Positions 31,574-42,067 are shown, counted from the stretch's first letter. The stretch: 64,000 bases of DNA from UBA2336 sp049306095 (GCA_049306095.1 JBAQPU010000022.1:1-64000); one strand, 5' to 3'. The notes: generated by a model from the sequence alone, not told the origin. Translations and numbers: made by a program.

Positions 31574-33508
31574 TCAATTTTGGTTTTTCTTGGAAACGGG
31601 TGGATTCAAAAGCAATGTAAATGTAAACTCGCTACCCATGCCCGGGTTGCTCGTCACAGAGAGTTTGCCCCCAAGTTGTTCAACAAAATCCTTACAAAGC
31701 GATAAGCCGAGGCCTGTTCCTTTTTCTCCGCTGGTTCCTGCCGTGGAGGTTATCCCACCGCTGAAAAGTCGTGCGATTGTTTCAGGTGTCATACCAATTC
31801 CGGTGTCGGATATGCGGACATACGCCATCGTATCCGGAATCTCAATATCAACTTCCACGGTTCCATGTGCCGATGTATATTTAAGTGCATTGGAGATCAG
31901 GTTTCTCAGCACTACGTTAACCATATTCGCATCAGCCCACACCGTTGCATTCGTTACTCCATGGCAAGCAAGGGTAATATTTTTCTTCACAGCAATTACA
32001 TTCAGTAACTCAATATTTTGCCGAACCAGCATTATCAAGTCAACCTCCTGAAAGTTTGGTTTAACACCTTTTACCTGGCTGTTGGCCCATTGCAACAGGT
32101 GGTTGACGAGATCAAACAACTTGTCAACTGATCCGCTTAACGTTTGGCTGAGTGCTGAAAATTCCTGTGCAGAAAGTTGCCCGGCATTCACCAGGTCGAG
32201 CAAGCCTTTCAATGAGCCAATAGGGCCTCGTAAATCGTGACCGATAATGGCGAACAACTTATCTTTTCCGGCATTGGCTACCTGAAGGGCATCGGCCTGT
32301 GATTGGATTTCTTCTTTTTGTTCCTCTACAATAATACGGCTCGTTTTCTCCTTCTTGCGCGCACGATTATAGAGTATCGCTGCAACAATGGCGGTCATCA
32401 AGGCTGCCCCTAATGCAACCATCCAATATTGTTGTTGCCTGCTTATCTTTTTGGTGTTTTGAAGTTCCAGGTCTTTCTTCTCGAGAGAAGCACGGGCTTC
32501 GAGCGATGCTATTGCTTTTGTGTTGTCGATGTTAAACAAACTATCGCTGGCAGCTTTGTAGGCCACATGAAAGTATAAAGCCGAATCGTATTGTTTGAGG
32601 TTGCGGTAGTTTGAGAAAAGAAATTCGCTGATAATGCTTTTCTCCCGCAAAACATTTAATTGCTGCGCGTAAGTCCAGGCCTGTAAGCCATATGAAATTC
32701 CTTTTTTCTTGAAACCCTGACGGGCATATGCTTGGGCCATTCCAAACCTGCTATACATCCGCATGTACGAGGCGTTCATGGAATCGCTTAGGGTAAATGC
32801 TCGTGAATAAAAATATAATGCACTATCTAACGTGCTTTGTTCGAGATATACATCGCCAATGTTGTGGTAACTCTCGGCTACTTTTACAGGGTCACCCATG
32901 AATTGACGCAACGCCAGTGCAGCACGATAGTGGATCAAGGCCGCGTTATAATTGTGCTGGTAATAATAGGCAATGGCAATGTTGTTGAGAGCGTTGGCAC
33001 GCGTAACAGAGTCACCGCTGACTATAGTGAACCGGATAGATTTTTCATAGAATTCGAGTGCTTTCTTAAAATTACCCAGGTTCGAATATACAATACCCAG
33101 GTTGTTGTGCGTAACGGCCAATCCCCGGTTGTCCTTCAGTTCTTCCAGAAGCGCAAGCGTTTGCAAATTGTAGTCAAGTGCTTTATCGAAGTTCCCCATC
33201 GTTTCATGAACAATGGCGAGTTGATCCAGTGTTTGGGCTTGTTTGTCTTTTTGGTTTGTGGCGGTAAAGAGGTCAAGCGCTTCTTTACCATAGTATAAAG
33301 CACTGTCAAATTTGCTCGCCTGGCGGTACGCTTTGCTGCAATTAAGCCAGGCCTGACCCTGTTCTGTTAATGTACCTGATGTTTGAGTTTGTTCAAGATC
33401 TTTTCGGGCGTTGATCAAAATAGTATCGGGTGATTGGCAGTGCACGGCAGAGGGAAATACCCCAGCTGCCAGAATCAATACCATCCTGATCCACACTTTT
33501 AATCTCAC
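31574..33508 (-). CDS. TPR-containing sensor histidine kinase
   Basis: A 644-aa protein with a signal peptide (VLILAAGVFPSAVHCQS), about six periplasmic TPR motifs (DKALDYNLQTLALLEELKDN, LGNFKKALEFYEKS), one transmembrane helix near 372-392 (WMVALGAALMTAIVAAILYN), a coiled coil, and a cytosolic kinase. The phospho-acceptor is in FAIIGHDLRGPIGSLKGL, the N box is VVLRNLISNALKYT, and the G boxes are ISDTGIGMT and KGTGLGLSLCKDFV. No adjacent response regulator is seen, so it is an orphan kinase. A second kinase of the same layout lies at 45580. Confidence 0.93.
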   Translation of the reverse strand: MRLKVWIRMVLILAAGVFPSAVHCQSPDTILINARKDLEQTQTSGTLTEQGQAWLNCSKAYRQASKFDSALYYGKEALDLFTATNQKDKQAQTLDQLAIVHETMGNFDKALDYNLQTLALLEELKDNRGLAVTHNNLGIVYSNLGNFKKALEFYEKSIRFTIVSGDSVTRANALNNIAIAYYYQHNYNAALIHYRAALALRQFMGDPVKVAESYHNIGDVYLEQSTLDSALYFYSRAFTLSDSMNASYMRMYSRFGMAQAYARQGFKKKGISYGLQAWTYAQQLNVLREKSIISEFLFSNYRNLKQYDSALYFHVAYKAASDSLFNIDNTKAIASLEARASLEKKDLELQNTKKISRQQQYWMVALGAALMTAIVAAILYNRARKKEKTSRIIVEEQKEEIQSQADALQVANAGKDKLFAIIGHDLRGPIGSLKGLLDLVNAGQLSAQEFSALSQTLSGSVDKLFDLVNHLLQWANSQVKGVKPNFQEVDLIMLVRQNIELLNVIAVKKNITLACHGVTNATVWADANMVNVVLRNLISNALKYTSAHGTVEVDIEIPDTMAYVRISDTGIGMTPETIARLFSGGITSTAGTSGEKGTGLGLSLCKDFVEQLGGKLSVTSNPGMGSEFTFTLLLNPPVSKKNQN

Positions 33509-33602
33509 GCATGGAAGTTACTATATTTTTATAATTGGGAGGATAAATCGGATTTACCCTGAACTCGTTTCAGGTTTTTTTCGGTACAGATGCTGAAACA
33601 AG

Positions 33603-33621
33603 CCTGCCTACGGTAGGCAGG
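33603..33621. repeat. Short perfect palindrome
   Basis: CCTGCCTAC-G-GTAGGCAGG, a 9-bp stem with a one-base centre, in the spacer between the kinase and lipoprotein genes. It resembles dispersed intergenic palindromes of Bacteroidota and is not followed by a U-run. Confidence 0.7.
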
Positions 33622-33654
33622 TTCAACTTGACCGCAAAAAAACAGACTAACCAA

Positions 33655-33690
33655 AAATAAAAAAAGCCATGACATTGCTGCCATGGCTTT
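33655..33690 (-). terminator. Terminator after the small lipoprotein
   Basis: Minus strand AAAGCCATG (33690-33682), 10-nt loop, CATGGCTTT (33671-33663) followed by TTTATTTTTG. It lies directly downstream of the lipoprotein gene at 33712. Confidence 0.88.
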
Positions 33691-33711
33691 GAGCGAGGTT
33701 TGGAAAAACAA

Positions 33712-34137
33712 TTACAACGGCTGCAAATCAAAAGTAAAATGACCGCTGATTCCCGCGACTTTACCGCCTGCGGGGGGTACGGTGAAATCAAGCTGAAGAC
33801 TGTTTTCAGTTAGCTCAAATTCCATTTCCTTTCCGGAATCAAGGATGATCTTGCTTCCCTCAAATTTCCATTGGCCGGAAGTTTCAGCGAAAGCGTAACC
33901 GCCATTGGAGACGATGAAGGTTCCGTCAAATCCGTTCGATGGATTGTCTGTGAAAACAATAACAAAATCTTCGTATTGATCGGAAAGATCGCCATCGCTG
34001 TGTGTTACCACAGCGTGAGACCACGGCTCGGCCGTAAGCATTTTTGTCTGTGCATCGGTTCCGTTGTCTTTATCATCACTGCACGCACCGAGTTGAATCA
34101 GTGCGAGCAGGATGGTTAATCTGAACATATTTTTCAT
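33712..34137 (-). CDS. Small lipoprotein of unknown function
   Basis: A 141-aa protein with a lipoprotein signal (LTILLALIQLGACSDDKDNG, lipobox cysteine about residue 19). The mature part is predicted mostly beta (DQYEDFVIVFTDNPSNGFDG, SGQWKFEGSKIILDSGKEME), similar to lipocalin-like Bacteroidota lipoproteins, but no definite family is claimed. It follows the giant protease by 12 bp in the same direction and ends at a terminator, so the two form an operon; it may act at the cell surface with the protease. Confidence 0.8.
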   Translation of the reverse strand: MKNMFRLTILLALIQLGACSDDKDNGTDAQTKMLTAEPWSHAVVTHSDGDLSDQYEDFVIVFTDNPSNGFDGTFIVSNGGYAFAETSGQWKFEGSKIILDSGKEMEFELTENSLQLDFTVPPAGGKVAGISGHFTFDLQPL

Positions 34138-34149
34138 GGTTCGTTCGTT

Positions 34150-37100
34150 TTATTTTTTAATGAACTTAATCGTTGCCTGCTTGTTGCTGGAAACAGCCCG
34201 GATGATGTAAATACCTTTACTCAAACCAGAGACGTCAATCTTCGCTTCGCGGGCAACGCTGGCATCCATTTGTTTGTTGATGAATCTACGTCCGGCAGCA
34301 TCCAGTACAGTCAGCGAAACTTCACCGGTCCAGTCGTTGGTAACCGTTACCGTTGTGAAATCAAGGGTCGGGTTCGGGTAAGCACCCAATCCGTTGTTGA
34401 GCAGGTCCTCTTCGGATCCTAATACTACATCTACCGTTACGGTAATCGTATCGCGTGATACAGCTCCCTTGCTATCCGTAACCTCAAAGGCAATTTTAGC
34501 TTCGCCAACTTCCATTGGTCTGATGAGGAATTGATTTTCAGAACCAAATACAACCACTGAAGCGGTGTTATCGCTCGATAATGTGAAAGTGAACGCGTCA
34601 CCGTCAGGATCTGAGTAGAAGTCGGAAACTTCATATTCGTTTAACAAGCCGGTCGCTGTAAAGCTCATAGTCTCTTCACCGATGAATTGAGGCGCACGAT
34701 TGGTGTGCAGCACTTCAGCCGGGATAACAATTTCCGTTACAGCATTGTGTTCATCTGTTGCTGTAAACGTATACGCATACTGGCCTGCATCGCCAAAGTC
34801 GGGCGCGAGGGTTACCGTTAACGTTCCGTTATTGAACGAATGCGTTACACCTGGGTACGATTGTGCCGAAGCCACCGTAAAAGTATTGTCCTCTTCATCG
34901 GTAACTCCCATATTAATAACGAGTGTTTCACCTTCGGCAATCAATATGCTTTCAGGCACGTTGCTGAAATGTGGCCCTTCATTCATGTGAAGGGTTACGG
35001 GTACGTTTACGGATGTGTTGGTCGGATCATTGGAGGTGATGACCACCTTTGCTAGTTGGTCGCCACGCTGTGCGAACGGACCTTCCAGCAACAATTCAAT
35101 GCTGCCCGATGCGCCCGCTGCCAATGTACCTGAAGTTGGTGAGGTGATGGTTAACCACGATGAATTTCCTGCGGTTTCTTCTCCGGCAAACATCAACCAG
35201 CCTGCAGTTCCAAAGCTGCTTTCTTCCTGAACATCATACCATAATCCTTCCGCGAAGTAATAGTATCGTCCCGGGGTTGAGGGTTCACCAGTTACCGTTC
35301 CCTGCGGGAATTGAATACCCAATGGGTAGGTAACAATCACATAGAAATTTTCATTCGGGTAAATTCCGGCAGGCTGATCGAGCGCCACCTGGAACATAGA
35401 GCCGGCATCATCCGAGCCTGAGCCTGTAAAGGTTTGAGAACCTGATGCCAGCAGTACAGCATCGGCAATGGATGTACCGCCTGCTCTGATTTCAACCTCG
35501 ATGGTACCTTGGGTTACGGTTTCGGTTCTGAACCACGTTTCCACATGCGACAGGTTGAAACCTTGCGCACCGGCATTGTATTGTGTTGCCAGTGTAAACG
35601 GTGCTGATCCTCCTGTACCTACAAATGTATCAGGTGTATCTTTTGAAGTGTGCTTCAATGTACGGTTGTACGTTGTTGTCGTTCTCGCTCCGCTGTTATT
35701 GATGCGTTGCGCCTGTGCGGAAGCAAGCGTGGTGTTCTGTTGCGTGACAATGGACATCGCTTCCGTTGCTGAACGTGATGTGGTAGCACGACCAAAGTCG
35801 ATGCTTACGTCATACGTTAAGTCAGATGCTCCCGCCATGTTATCGAAAGCAATGCTGGCGGTAGCTGTTTCGGTTGTCAGGCTCATCGTTTTTTCGATCG
35901 GTGTTTGATCTACATTCATCACCGGAGGTTCAAAACCGGTTCCGGTAAATGGAATGTGTGTTTCACCCAAGCTGGTAGTCAGCACCAGTTCATCGGTGAA
36001 CGTACCTGCATACGAGGGTGTAAATACTGCGCGTGCTTTCAGTGACTCTCCCGGCTTAATGGTGAACACCGGAGTTGGCCATGCCCAGGGTGAGTAGAGT
36101 TCTGAAATATCAGCCCAGCGCCACTCGGGCCCAAACCAGCCATCTACCAACGCCCAAATTTGCAGACTCAATCCTTGCATACCATCGGTCATTTGCGCCC
36201 ATGTAATATCTATAGGAGCGGAACCCGTATTGGCCATTGGCATATCGACATAGTATGACTTGTACGACCAACCCTCAGCCTGTACCATTTTCGAACCGAA
36301 GTCGACCGACTCGGCAACAGCTAACACGCCATCACCGGTTACGGTAAGTTCTACCGGTTTTTCGAGAAACTCACTGTTCGGCACATTGTTGTTAATTTTC
36401 AACGATGCGTTATACTGACCGCCATAAATGTTAGTGGCGTCCAGAACAATGTCTCCACTGAGTGTTGAACCGGGCGCAACCACATATTTCTTAGCCGGTG
36501 TAATGATATAAGCAAGTCCACCAGTGCCATAGTCGAGCGGTAAGTATTCGGAAATTCCAATACCCGTATTGCTGTCTTTCTGCAAACCAATGGTTCCGAA
36601 GTGAGAGGTCGCATCAACACCGCCTTCTTCTTTTTTATACTGGAACTTCATGGTTCCGTTGTTGTAGAAAATCACCTGTGCGGATACAGGGTCGCCCATA
36701 CCACCAAAGTTGTTGGTGAAGTAACTCCAGGTGATGATGAACTTATCGTCATAGAACTGATAGAAGATACCAATGTCTTCAATCGGATAGATGTAATCAC
36801 TAAACCCGCTGAACGTCCAGTACGGCATGATGCATGGCCCCGGATGCGTTTGCGATGGAATGTAGTCGGTAAAGAATGATGCCTGTGGCTCATCTTCGAA
36901 CGAAATAATTCCATTATCACCGATTTTCATCGAGGTATAGGTTACCCCGTAGAACTCAATCGGGAAAGGTAAATCAAGGGTTCTCCAAAAGGTGCCTTCA
37001 TAATCATCAAAGTTAACGAATGGCATTTGGGTTCCTGTCTCGCGGATGTCAATCCACTGGTAGAATGTTCCATCATTATTTTTTTCTACGGTATATCCGA

Positions 37101-40100
37101 AATCAGCCGGTGTACCGGTGGCATTGAATGATAGCCACTGTGTTCCGGCTGTGGAAACTTCCAGGTCAGCCAATCCGGTATTCTCGATCGTAAACGGATG
37201 GCTGGAAGTTGTTCCGTACGCCAGCGTTTGCTGTAACAGGGAAAGATCAACATTGATAGCAGGAGGTACTACCACCGCTCCGGTAACGTAGATGGTATCG
37301 TGTGTTCCGTCAGCATAATTAATCGATAACCAATCTTCCAATGTTGCGATGGACGAGGTTGGAATCTGAATGCTGTAATCCTTGTACAAACCAGGCAGAA
37401 TAGAGGTTGGTCTTTCGCCTGTTAGTGCGAAGTCGCCATTTACAAAATTCATGCTGGTGATGTTCACATTTGCCGTTCCCGGATTTTTAATCAGGAATGG
37501 AACAGAACGAATTGCACCCTGAAACACATTACCAAACTTGATAGTATCCAGTGTTACCAATGGTTGAGCGGTTCCGCCATCTGTAATGTTAAGTTGGATC
37601 AACGCGGTTTGTTGTGAATGGAACGGATCGTTGCTGATGAAGTTGACATACCGGTTCACAAGGCCTTCAGCCAAGGTGTTGGTGTTCATGGTAACATCTA
37701 CTGCTACCGAACTTCCGGGAGCAACAATTCCAGAACCATTGGCTATTGCGGTAATAATATTTGGACCAGGGTAATCAAAGCCAAGTGCCAGACCGCTGTA
37801 CAACTCAATCGGCTTTTGCCAGTTGTGTACAAGAATTCCATCGCTTTGCGCCATGTCTTCCATTAAAATGCTTAGGTACTGGAGACTTTCAGATGGCCAT
37901 CCCAAATCCTGGTAGAAGAAGCGAATGTTTCCATTAGAGTATAATACCATTTGAGCGGTTAACGAGCCGGGTGTCCAGCCATCGCTTACATTATTGTATT
38001 GAATAATAACACGGTCGGCTTCTTTCTGATAGAAAATTTCACCTTGGGCAACATAATTTAAATGTGTTCCAAGCAGGGAGATGTAGCCTTTGGGTGTCCA
38101 TTCATTTCCTGGAATGGTTGGTGTGTTGATGCCCTGAATAGAATTGTCGAATACCGTAAAGCCTTTCTTTGCAACATAGATCGTTGACATTTTATCGCTA
38201 TAGAAAGGAAACTCAAATCCCATGTCGAGGGCATAGTACCAGTTTCCATCAATTTGATTGGTAATGTTTACACCCGTTGCCGAGATGTCCTGATATTCGT
38301 AGGAAAGTGGATCAGCTTCAGCAGCGTAGCTGGTTCTGAACTTGTATCCATACGAGTGATAATCAGATGGCCAGGTGTCGCTGATGCCTTTCTCATCAAA
38401 ACCCGGAATGAAATACTTGAGCGGATAAGCGCCAGTATTTTCAACCGTGATTTGCGCATTCACCTCATCACCGATGGTAACGTTGTCGATGAGTTGAGTT
38501 TCCGGTGTAAGTGCGATGGTAGAGGTTTCAGTCCCTACGCCAAACAATGAAATCTGGTAAGTCTGATCACCGTTGGTGAATGTCAGTTTACCGTTGATAT
38601 TACCAGCGGAGGTAGGCGAGAATTTAATTTTCACGGTTACTTCCTCACGCGCTTTGATCTGCCACGGAGCATAGCCATCAATGGTATAATCAGCATGGTC
38701 GATTGAGAAATTCGGGTTGTTGAAATTTCCGTACCCATTGTTTTCCAAAACAAGTTCCAATGTTTTAGTGGTTCCCTTGAACACACTTCCAAAATCGGCA
38801 ATGTCGATATGCTTGATTTTTGGTTTGTGGCCGCTTACAGTAAGGTTCACCGGAATCCTTAATTCCTGGTTTTGTGCATCGTTTGAGGTGAGTACCAGGT
38901 TAGCGGAATAACTTCCGTTGATCAGGGTTTCAGCGTTTGCCGTAAGTGTGGTGAGTTGATTTTCCATTCCGGCAACATCGCCTGATCCGGGCTCCAAAGT
39001 CAGGTATGTACCCAAGTGTGCATTGTAACTGGCAGCAGTCATGCTCCAGGCAAAGTCATCGCTGGCAATTGCGGTTTCCAGCGGTATCCAGGTTGAACCA
39101 AGATCCGTTGAGAAATAGCAATAATTGGAATAAGCCGGATCGTTTTCGTAACCAATGCCCAACGGGAAAAGATTTCCAGCTGGAACGTGGAATGCAATCC
39201 AAAAGGTTGAGCCTGATTCGAAGTAAAGTTGTTCGTTCAGGGTGATGTACGCCATGGCTTCATCAGCGCTCCAGTTGCTGTGTTCCTGCGCGTAGATCAG
39301 GTTGCTTTTCACCGGTGCATTTCCCTTATACACTTCCACGATAACCGGCCCGATGGCAGGATCGTGTTTCAGGTACATGCTCACTTGCGTTAGATTAAAC
39401 CCATCTGGTTCTGTTACCATGAACTTAGCGGCTGCTGAGTTCGTCAGGGCCAGGTCAGTTTCTCCGATAATGTTGGTTGGCCAGCTTGAGTAAGATTTCT
39501 CAACACTTTCAAAAGCCATGGGTTCTGGTTCGTTGCTTCTGAGTTTTTCAGTTTGTGAACCATTGGTAGAGTTGCGCATGAGCAACTTACTGTCGGCTGT
39601 TTTCTTTTTGGTTACCACCGGGTAGTTTAATGATGCTGCGTTCCATGATAGTGAAGTGTTTGTATGACGCATGAAATGGTTCCAACGAAGAATGCCTGCT
39701 GCGTTATTGAGAATGGTTATGTCATGTGTGGCAAGGGCAGAGGTTGCTGCATCAATCTCAAGGGAGATCGACTGACTGTTTTCGTCTACGGCAATGGAAG
39801 GCCCTTCGTTAGTAGTTGCGGTAACTTCATTTGAAAGCACCGAAACATTTCCCCAGCGGTCGGTTGAGGTAACAACAAAGTAATAGGTTGTTAAACCAAG
39901 CAGACTGTCAAGCTCGTATACGAACTCACTTCCTGCTGAGAGTTTATTTGGAAGGTGAGTCCTCACGGCTGCATTCAGGTTGCCTGCTGTCAGCGGCTCG
40001 GTATGATGGTATAAATCAAATGATAGCGGTTGACCATCATCCGTATCGGCCGGAACGGCCCAGCTAAAGGTTGCAAACTCTTGTGAGATACCGGTGAGGA

Positions 40101-41628
40101 GCAGATTGGTAATACCTGCCGGTGCAATTCCCAAATCATTTTGAATAGCCAAGGCTGCGTCAATAGCGCCTGTTCCTAATTTTCCGGTATAGTCTGGGTT
40201 GTACTGATCAATATCCACCACACCGGTTACCAGTTTGTTCCACAACTCATCGTTTGTTAGTTGTTTGGTTCTGTTTGCTAATGCCAGGGCTGCGATGCCG
40301 GATACGTGCGGGCACGCCATAGAAGTACCTTCCAGGTAAGCGTACTTATTGTTGGGGATGGTGCTTAGTACTCCACTACTCGAACCATAAGTCATATCTC
40401 CACCGGGTGCGGATAGTTCAACCCATGCACCGTAATTTGAATAGGCAGCTTTTTTCCATTCAGGGCCAAGAGCGCCAACGGCTAACGCGGCAGGGTGGTA
40501 CCCAGGATACCATTCACTGTCATAATTACTGTTACCGGCCGCGAAAATTACGATACCGCCTTTCATGGGGCTGCCCGGAAAATCACCTGCTTCTTCGGTG
40601 AAATAATCAATGGCGTCCAGTACCGATTGTTCAAAGTATCCGGGAGATGAATACCCCCAACTGTTTTGCGAAATTACTGCACCGTTGTTGGCGGCATATA
40701 CATATGATTTTTCAACGGCTGCTCCTCCAAAAATTTGAAGGGACATAACTTTTACACCGTTGCCGGTTCCATCACCACCAGCTACGCCTGAAACGCCTAT
40801 GCCGTTATTGTTTACAGCAGCTATAGTTCCGGCTACGTGTGTTCCGTGGTACTGCGCATCTACTGCGCCTTTGTTTTTTTCAAAGTTGTATCCGTTAATG
40901 TCATCAATATATCCGTTGCCATCATCGTCTACATTAGGAGTACCGTTTTGTTCGGCCTGGTTTACCCAGATGTTTGCTTTTAAGTCGTTGTGATTAACAT
41001 CTACACCCTGATCGTGAATGGAAACAACGATGTTATTGGCACCGGTTGTGGTAGCCCACGCTTCAAACAAGTTCACATCGGCATCACCAAAGCCGGTTTG
41101 ATTAGAGTTGTTGTAGTGCCACTGATCCTTTAAGTAAGGATCATTAAAGGGAAGGGTGCTGGACGGTGCCGGTGATGGCTGATGGTTTTGTACCTGGTAT
41201 GGTGCCAGCACCTTTTCACGATCAACTTCTGCGGTAGCAATCTCCTTCAGTTGTTTGAATTGGGCTGCTACTTTTTTCGGATCGGCATTTTTATCAATTT
41301 CTACCACGTACCACAGGTGTAATCCATGCTTGCGCAGCTTGTTTTCAAAGCGCGCATCGTATGGAAACAGGCGGTACATTTTAGTGGCTTCTGATTGTTG
41401 CGCCACGGCATCGAAGGTTTCAATGCCGGTACTCAACTTTCCACCACGGGCGTTTACCTGCATGGTGTTTAAGGTTGGGGTCATGGTTGTGCTGAATTTT
41501 ACTTTTACCATGCCCTTGCGAACTCCATTCTGGAATGCTTCGGTTTGTGCCCAGGCAGTGCTCAGGCACACCAGAAACAATCCTATCAGAAGGATTCGCT
41601 TGGTTGCTGTTTGTAAAAATTTAATCAT
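34150..41628 (-). CDS. Giant secreted subtilisin-like (S8) peptidase with T9SS type A sorting domain
   Basis: A 2492-aa exported protein: signal peptide (ILLIGLFLVCLSTAWAQ), propeptide, and S8 catalytic domain with Asp in VSIHDQGVDVNHND (about 205), His in YHGTHVAGTIAAVNNNG (about 260) and Ser in LEGTSMACPHVSGIAALALA (about 435). A fibronectin-III-like domain follows, then many beta-sandwich modules, including two related units of the kind MGFEFPFYSDKMSTIYVAKK and LPFPIEFYGVTYTSMKIGDN and HYDIN/ASPM-like stretches (IDIADFGSVFKGTTKTLELV). Cadherin-like repeats and the type A sorting tail (LGAYPNPTLDFTTVTV to KGIYIIRAVSSNKQATIKFI) end the protein. It probably degrades extracellular protein or is anchored at the surface. 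Confidence 0.94.
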   Translation of the reverse strand: MIKFLQTATKRILLIGLFLVCLSTAWAQTEAFQNGVRKGMVKVKFSTTMTPTLNTMQVNARGGKLSTGIETFDAVAQQSEATKMYRLFPYDARFENKLRKHGLHLWYVVEIDKNADPKKVAAQFKQLKEIATAEVDREKVLAPYQVQNHQPSPAPSSTLPFNDPYLKDQWHYNNSNQTGFGDADVNLFEAWATTTGANNIVVSIHDQGVDVNHNDLKANIWVNQAEQNGTPNVDDDGNGYIDDINGYNFEKNKGAVDAQYHGTHVAGTIAAVNNNGIGVSGVAGGDGTGNGVKVMSLQIFGGAAVEKSYVYAANNGAVISQNSWGYSSPGYFEQSVLDAIDYFTEEAGDFPGSPMKGGIVIFAAGNSNYDSEWYPGYHPAALAVGALGPEWKKAAYSNYGAWVELSAPGGDMTYGSSSGVLSTIPNNKYAYLEGTSMACPHVSGIAALALANRTKQLTNDELWNKLVTGVVDIDQYNPDYTGKLGTGAIDAALAIQNDLGIAPAGITNLLLTGISQEFATFSWAVPADTDDGQPLSFDLYHHTEPLTAGNLNAAVRTHLPNKLSAGSEFVYELDSLLGLTTYYFVVTSTDRWGNVSVLSNEVTATTNEGPSIAVDENSQSISLEIDAATSALATHDITILNNAAGILRWNHFMRHTNTSLSWNAASLNYPVVTKKKTADSKLLMRNSTNGSQTEKLRSNEPEPMAFESVEKSYSSWPTNIIGETDLALTNSAAAKFMVTEPDGFNLTQVSMYLKHDPAIGPVIVEVYKGNAPVKSNLIYAQEHSNWSADEAMAYITLNEQLYFESGSTFWIAFHVPAGNLFPLGIGYENDPAYSNYCYFSTDLGSTWIPLETAIASDDFAWSMTAASYNAHLGTYLTLEPGSGDVAGMENQLTTLTANAETLINGSYSANLVLTSNDAQNQELRIPVNLTVSGHKPKIKHIDIADFGSVFKGTTKTLELVLENNGYGNFNNPNFSIDHADYTIDGYAPWQIKAREEVTVKIKFSPTSAGNINGKLTFTNGDQTYQISLFGVGTETSTIALTPETQLIDNVTIGDEVNAQITVENTGAYPLKYFIPGFDEKGISDTWPSDYHSYGYKFRTSYAAEADPLSYEYQDISATGVNITNQIDGNWYYALDMGFEFPFYSDKMSTIYVAKKGFTVFDNSIQGINTPTIPGNEWTPKGYISLLGTHLNYVAQGEIFYQKEADRVIIQYNNVSDGWTPGSLTAQMVLYSNGNIRFFYQDLGWPSESLQYLSILMEDMAQSDGILVHNWQKPIELYSGLALGFDYPGPNIITAIANGSGIVAPGSSVAVDVTMNTNTLAEGLVNRYVNFISNDPFHSQQTALIQLNITDGGTAQPLVTLDTIKFGNVFQGAIRSVPFLIKNPGTANVNITSMNFVNGDFALTGERPTSILPGLYKDYSIQIPTSSIATLEDWLSINYADGTHDTIYVTGAVVVPPAINVDLSLLQQTLAYGTTSSHPFTIENTGLADLEVSTAGTQWLSFNATGTPADFGYTVEKNNDGTFYQWIDIRETGTQMPFVNFDDYEGTFWRTLDLPFPIEFYGVTYTSMKIGDNGIISFEDEPQASFFTDYIPSQTHPGPCIMPYWTFSGFSDYIYPIEDIGIFYQFYDDKFIITWSYFTNNFGGMGDPVSAQVIFYNNGTMKFQYKKEEGGVDATSHFGTIGLQKDSNTGIGISEYLPLDYGTGGLAYIITPAKKYVVAPGSTLSGDIVLDATNIYGGQYNASLKINNNVPNSEFLEKPVELTVTGDGVLAVAESVDFGSKMVQAEGWSYKSYYVDMPMANTGSAPIDITWAQMTDGMQGLSLQIWALVDGWFGPEWRWADISELYSPWAWPTPVFTIKPGESLKARAVFTPSYAGTFTDELVLTTSLGETHIPFTGTGFEPPVMNVDQTPIEKTMSLTTETATASIAFDNMAGASDLTYDVSIDFGRATTSRSATEAMSIVTQQNTTLASAQAQRINNSGARTTTTYNRTLKHTSKDTPDTFVGTGGSAPFTLATQYNAGAQGFNLSHVETWFRTETVTQGTIEVEIRAGGTSIADAVLLASGSQTFTGSGSDDAGSMFQVALDQPAGIYPNENFYVIVTYPLGIQFPQGTVTGEPSTPGRYYYFAEGLWYDVQEESSFGTAGWLMFAGEETAGNSSWLTITSPTSGTLAAGASGSIELLLEGPFAQRGDQLAKVVITSNDPTNTSVNVPVTLHMNEGPHFSNVPESILIAEGETLVINMGVTDEEDNTFTVASAQSYPGVTHSFNNGTLTVTLAPDFGDAGQYAYTFTATDEHNAVTEIVIPAEVLHTNRAPQFIGEETMSFTATGLLNEYEVSDFYSDPDGDAFTFTLSSDNTASVVVFGSENQFLIRPMEVGEAKIAFEVTDSKGAVSRDTITVTVDVVLGSEEDLLNNGLGAYPNPTLDFTTVTVTNDWTGEVSLTVLDAAGRRFINKQMDASVAREAKIDVSGLSKGIYIIRAVSSNKQATIKFIKK

Positions 41629-41673
41629 AGAATTTAGGTTAGTTGTTATTTTAAGTGTGGATTAAGAAACATT

Positions 41674-41715
41674 TTCAGGATGTCGAGCGAGGTCTGAAGG
41701 ACCTCCCTGAATGAC
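41674..41715. repeat. Imperfect inverted dispersed-type repeat
   Basis: TTTCAGGATGTCGAGCGAGG continues TCTGAAGGACCTCCCTGAATGACGG; AGGTC/GACCT and TTCAGG/CCTGAA pairs make imperfect stems. It resembles the AGGATGAC...GATCC repeats near 13837 in type, and lies in the spacer upstream of the protease gene. Confidence 0.45.
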
Positions 41716-41730
41716 GGTTTTCGATTGTCA

Positions 41731-41883
41731 TCAGGATTTGATTTTGCCTTCCGACTTTTGCTTTTCATTGGTTGTGGTTTTGTTTTCGATGGCATTCAAT
41801 AGTTTTATAAATGCATCATTCTCCTCTTTTCGCTTTTTTATCAGTTTATCGATTAATTGTTCGCTTTTGGCCTTTTCTTCCAT
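41731..41883 (-). CDS. Small charged coiled-coil-like protein
   Basis: Open frame of 50 aa on the minus strand (MEEKAKSEQLIDKLIKKRKE, then ENDAFIKLLNAIENKTTTNE) with an ATG start and tandem stop TGA TGA. It is rich in Glu and Lys, with heptad-like hydrophobic spacing (LIDKLIKK...FIKLLNAI). No family is recognised. It lies between the giant protease and the sensor at 42068, with no other gene from 41629 to 42067, which otherwise holds only the repeat above. Confidence 0.55.
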   Translation of the reverse strand: MEEKAKSEQLIDKLIKKRKEENDAFIKLLNAIENKTTTNEKQKSEGKIKS

Positions 41884-42067
41884 GGGATCTTTGGTCTTTT
41901 AGTAGAAAAGCCAAAGGAAGTTTGGAGGGTGTTTTGAAAGAAAGATTTTGCCTTTGAATAACCACTACGCAGCGGCAATGAGCCATAGTATTATCGCTCG
42001 GCTTTTGAAAAAGACCTTAACGACACCATAGCAGGTGCTTAAATCATGTGAAATTCAACGCTTTTTG

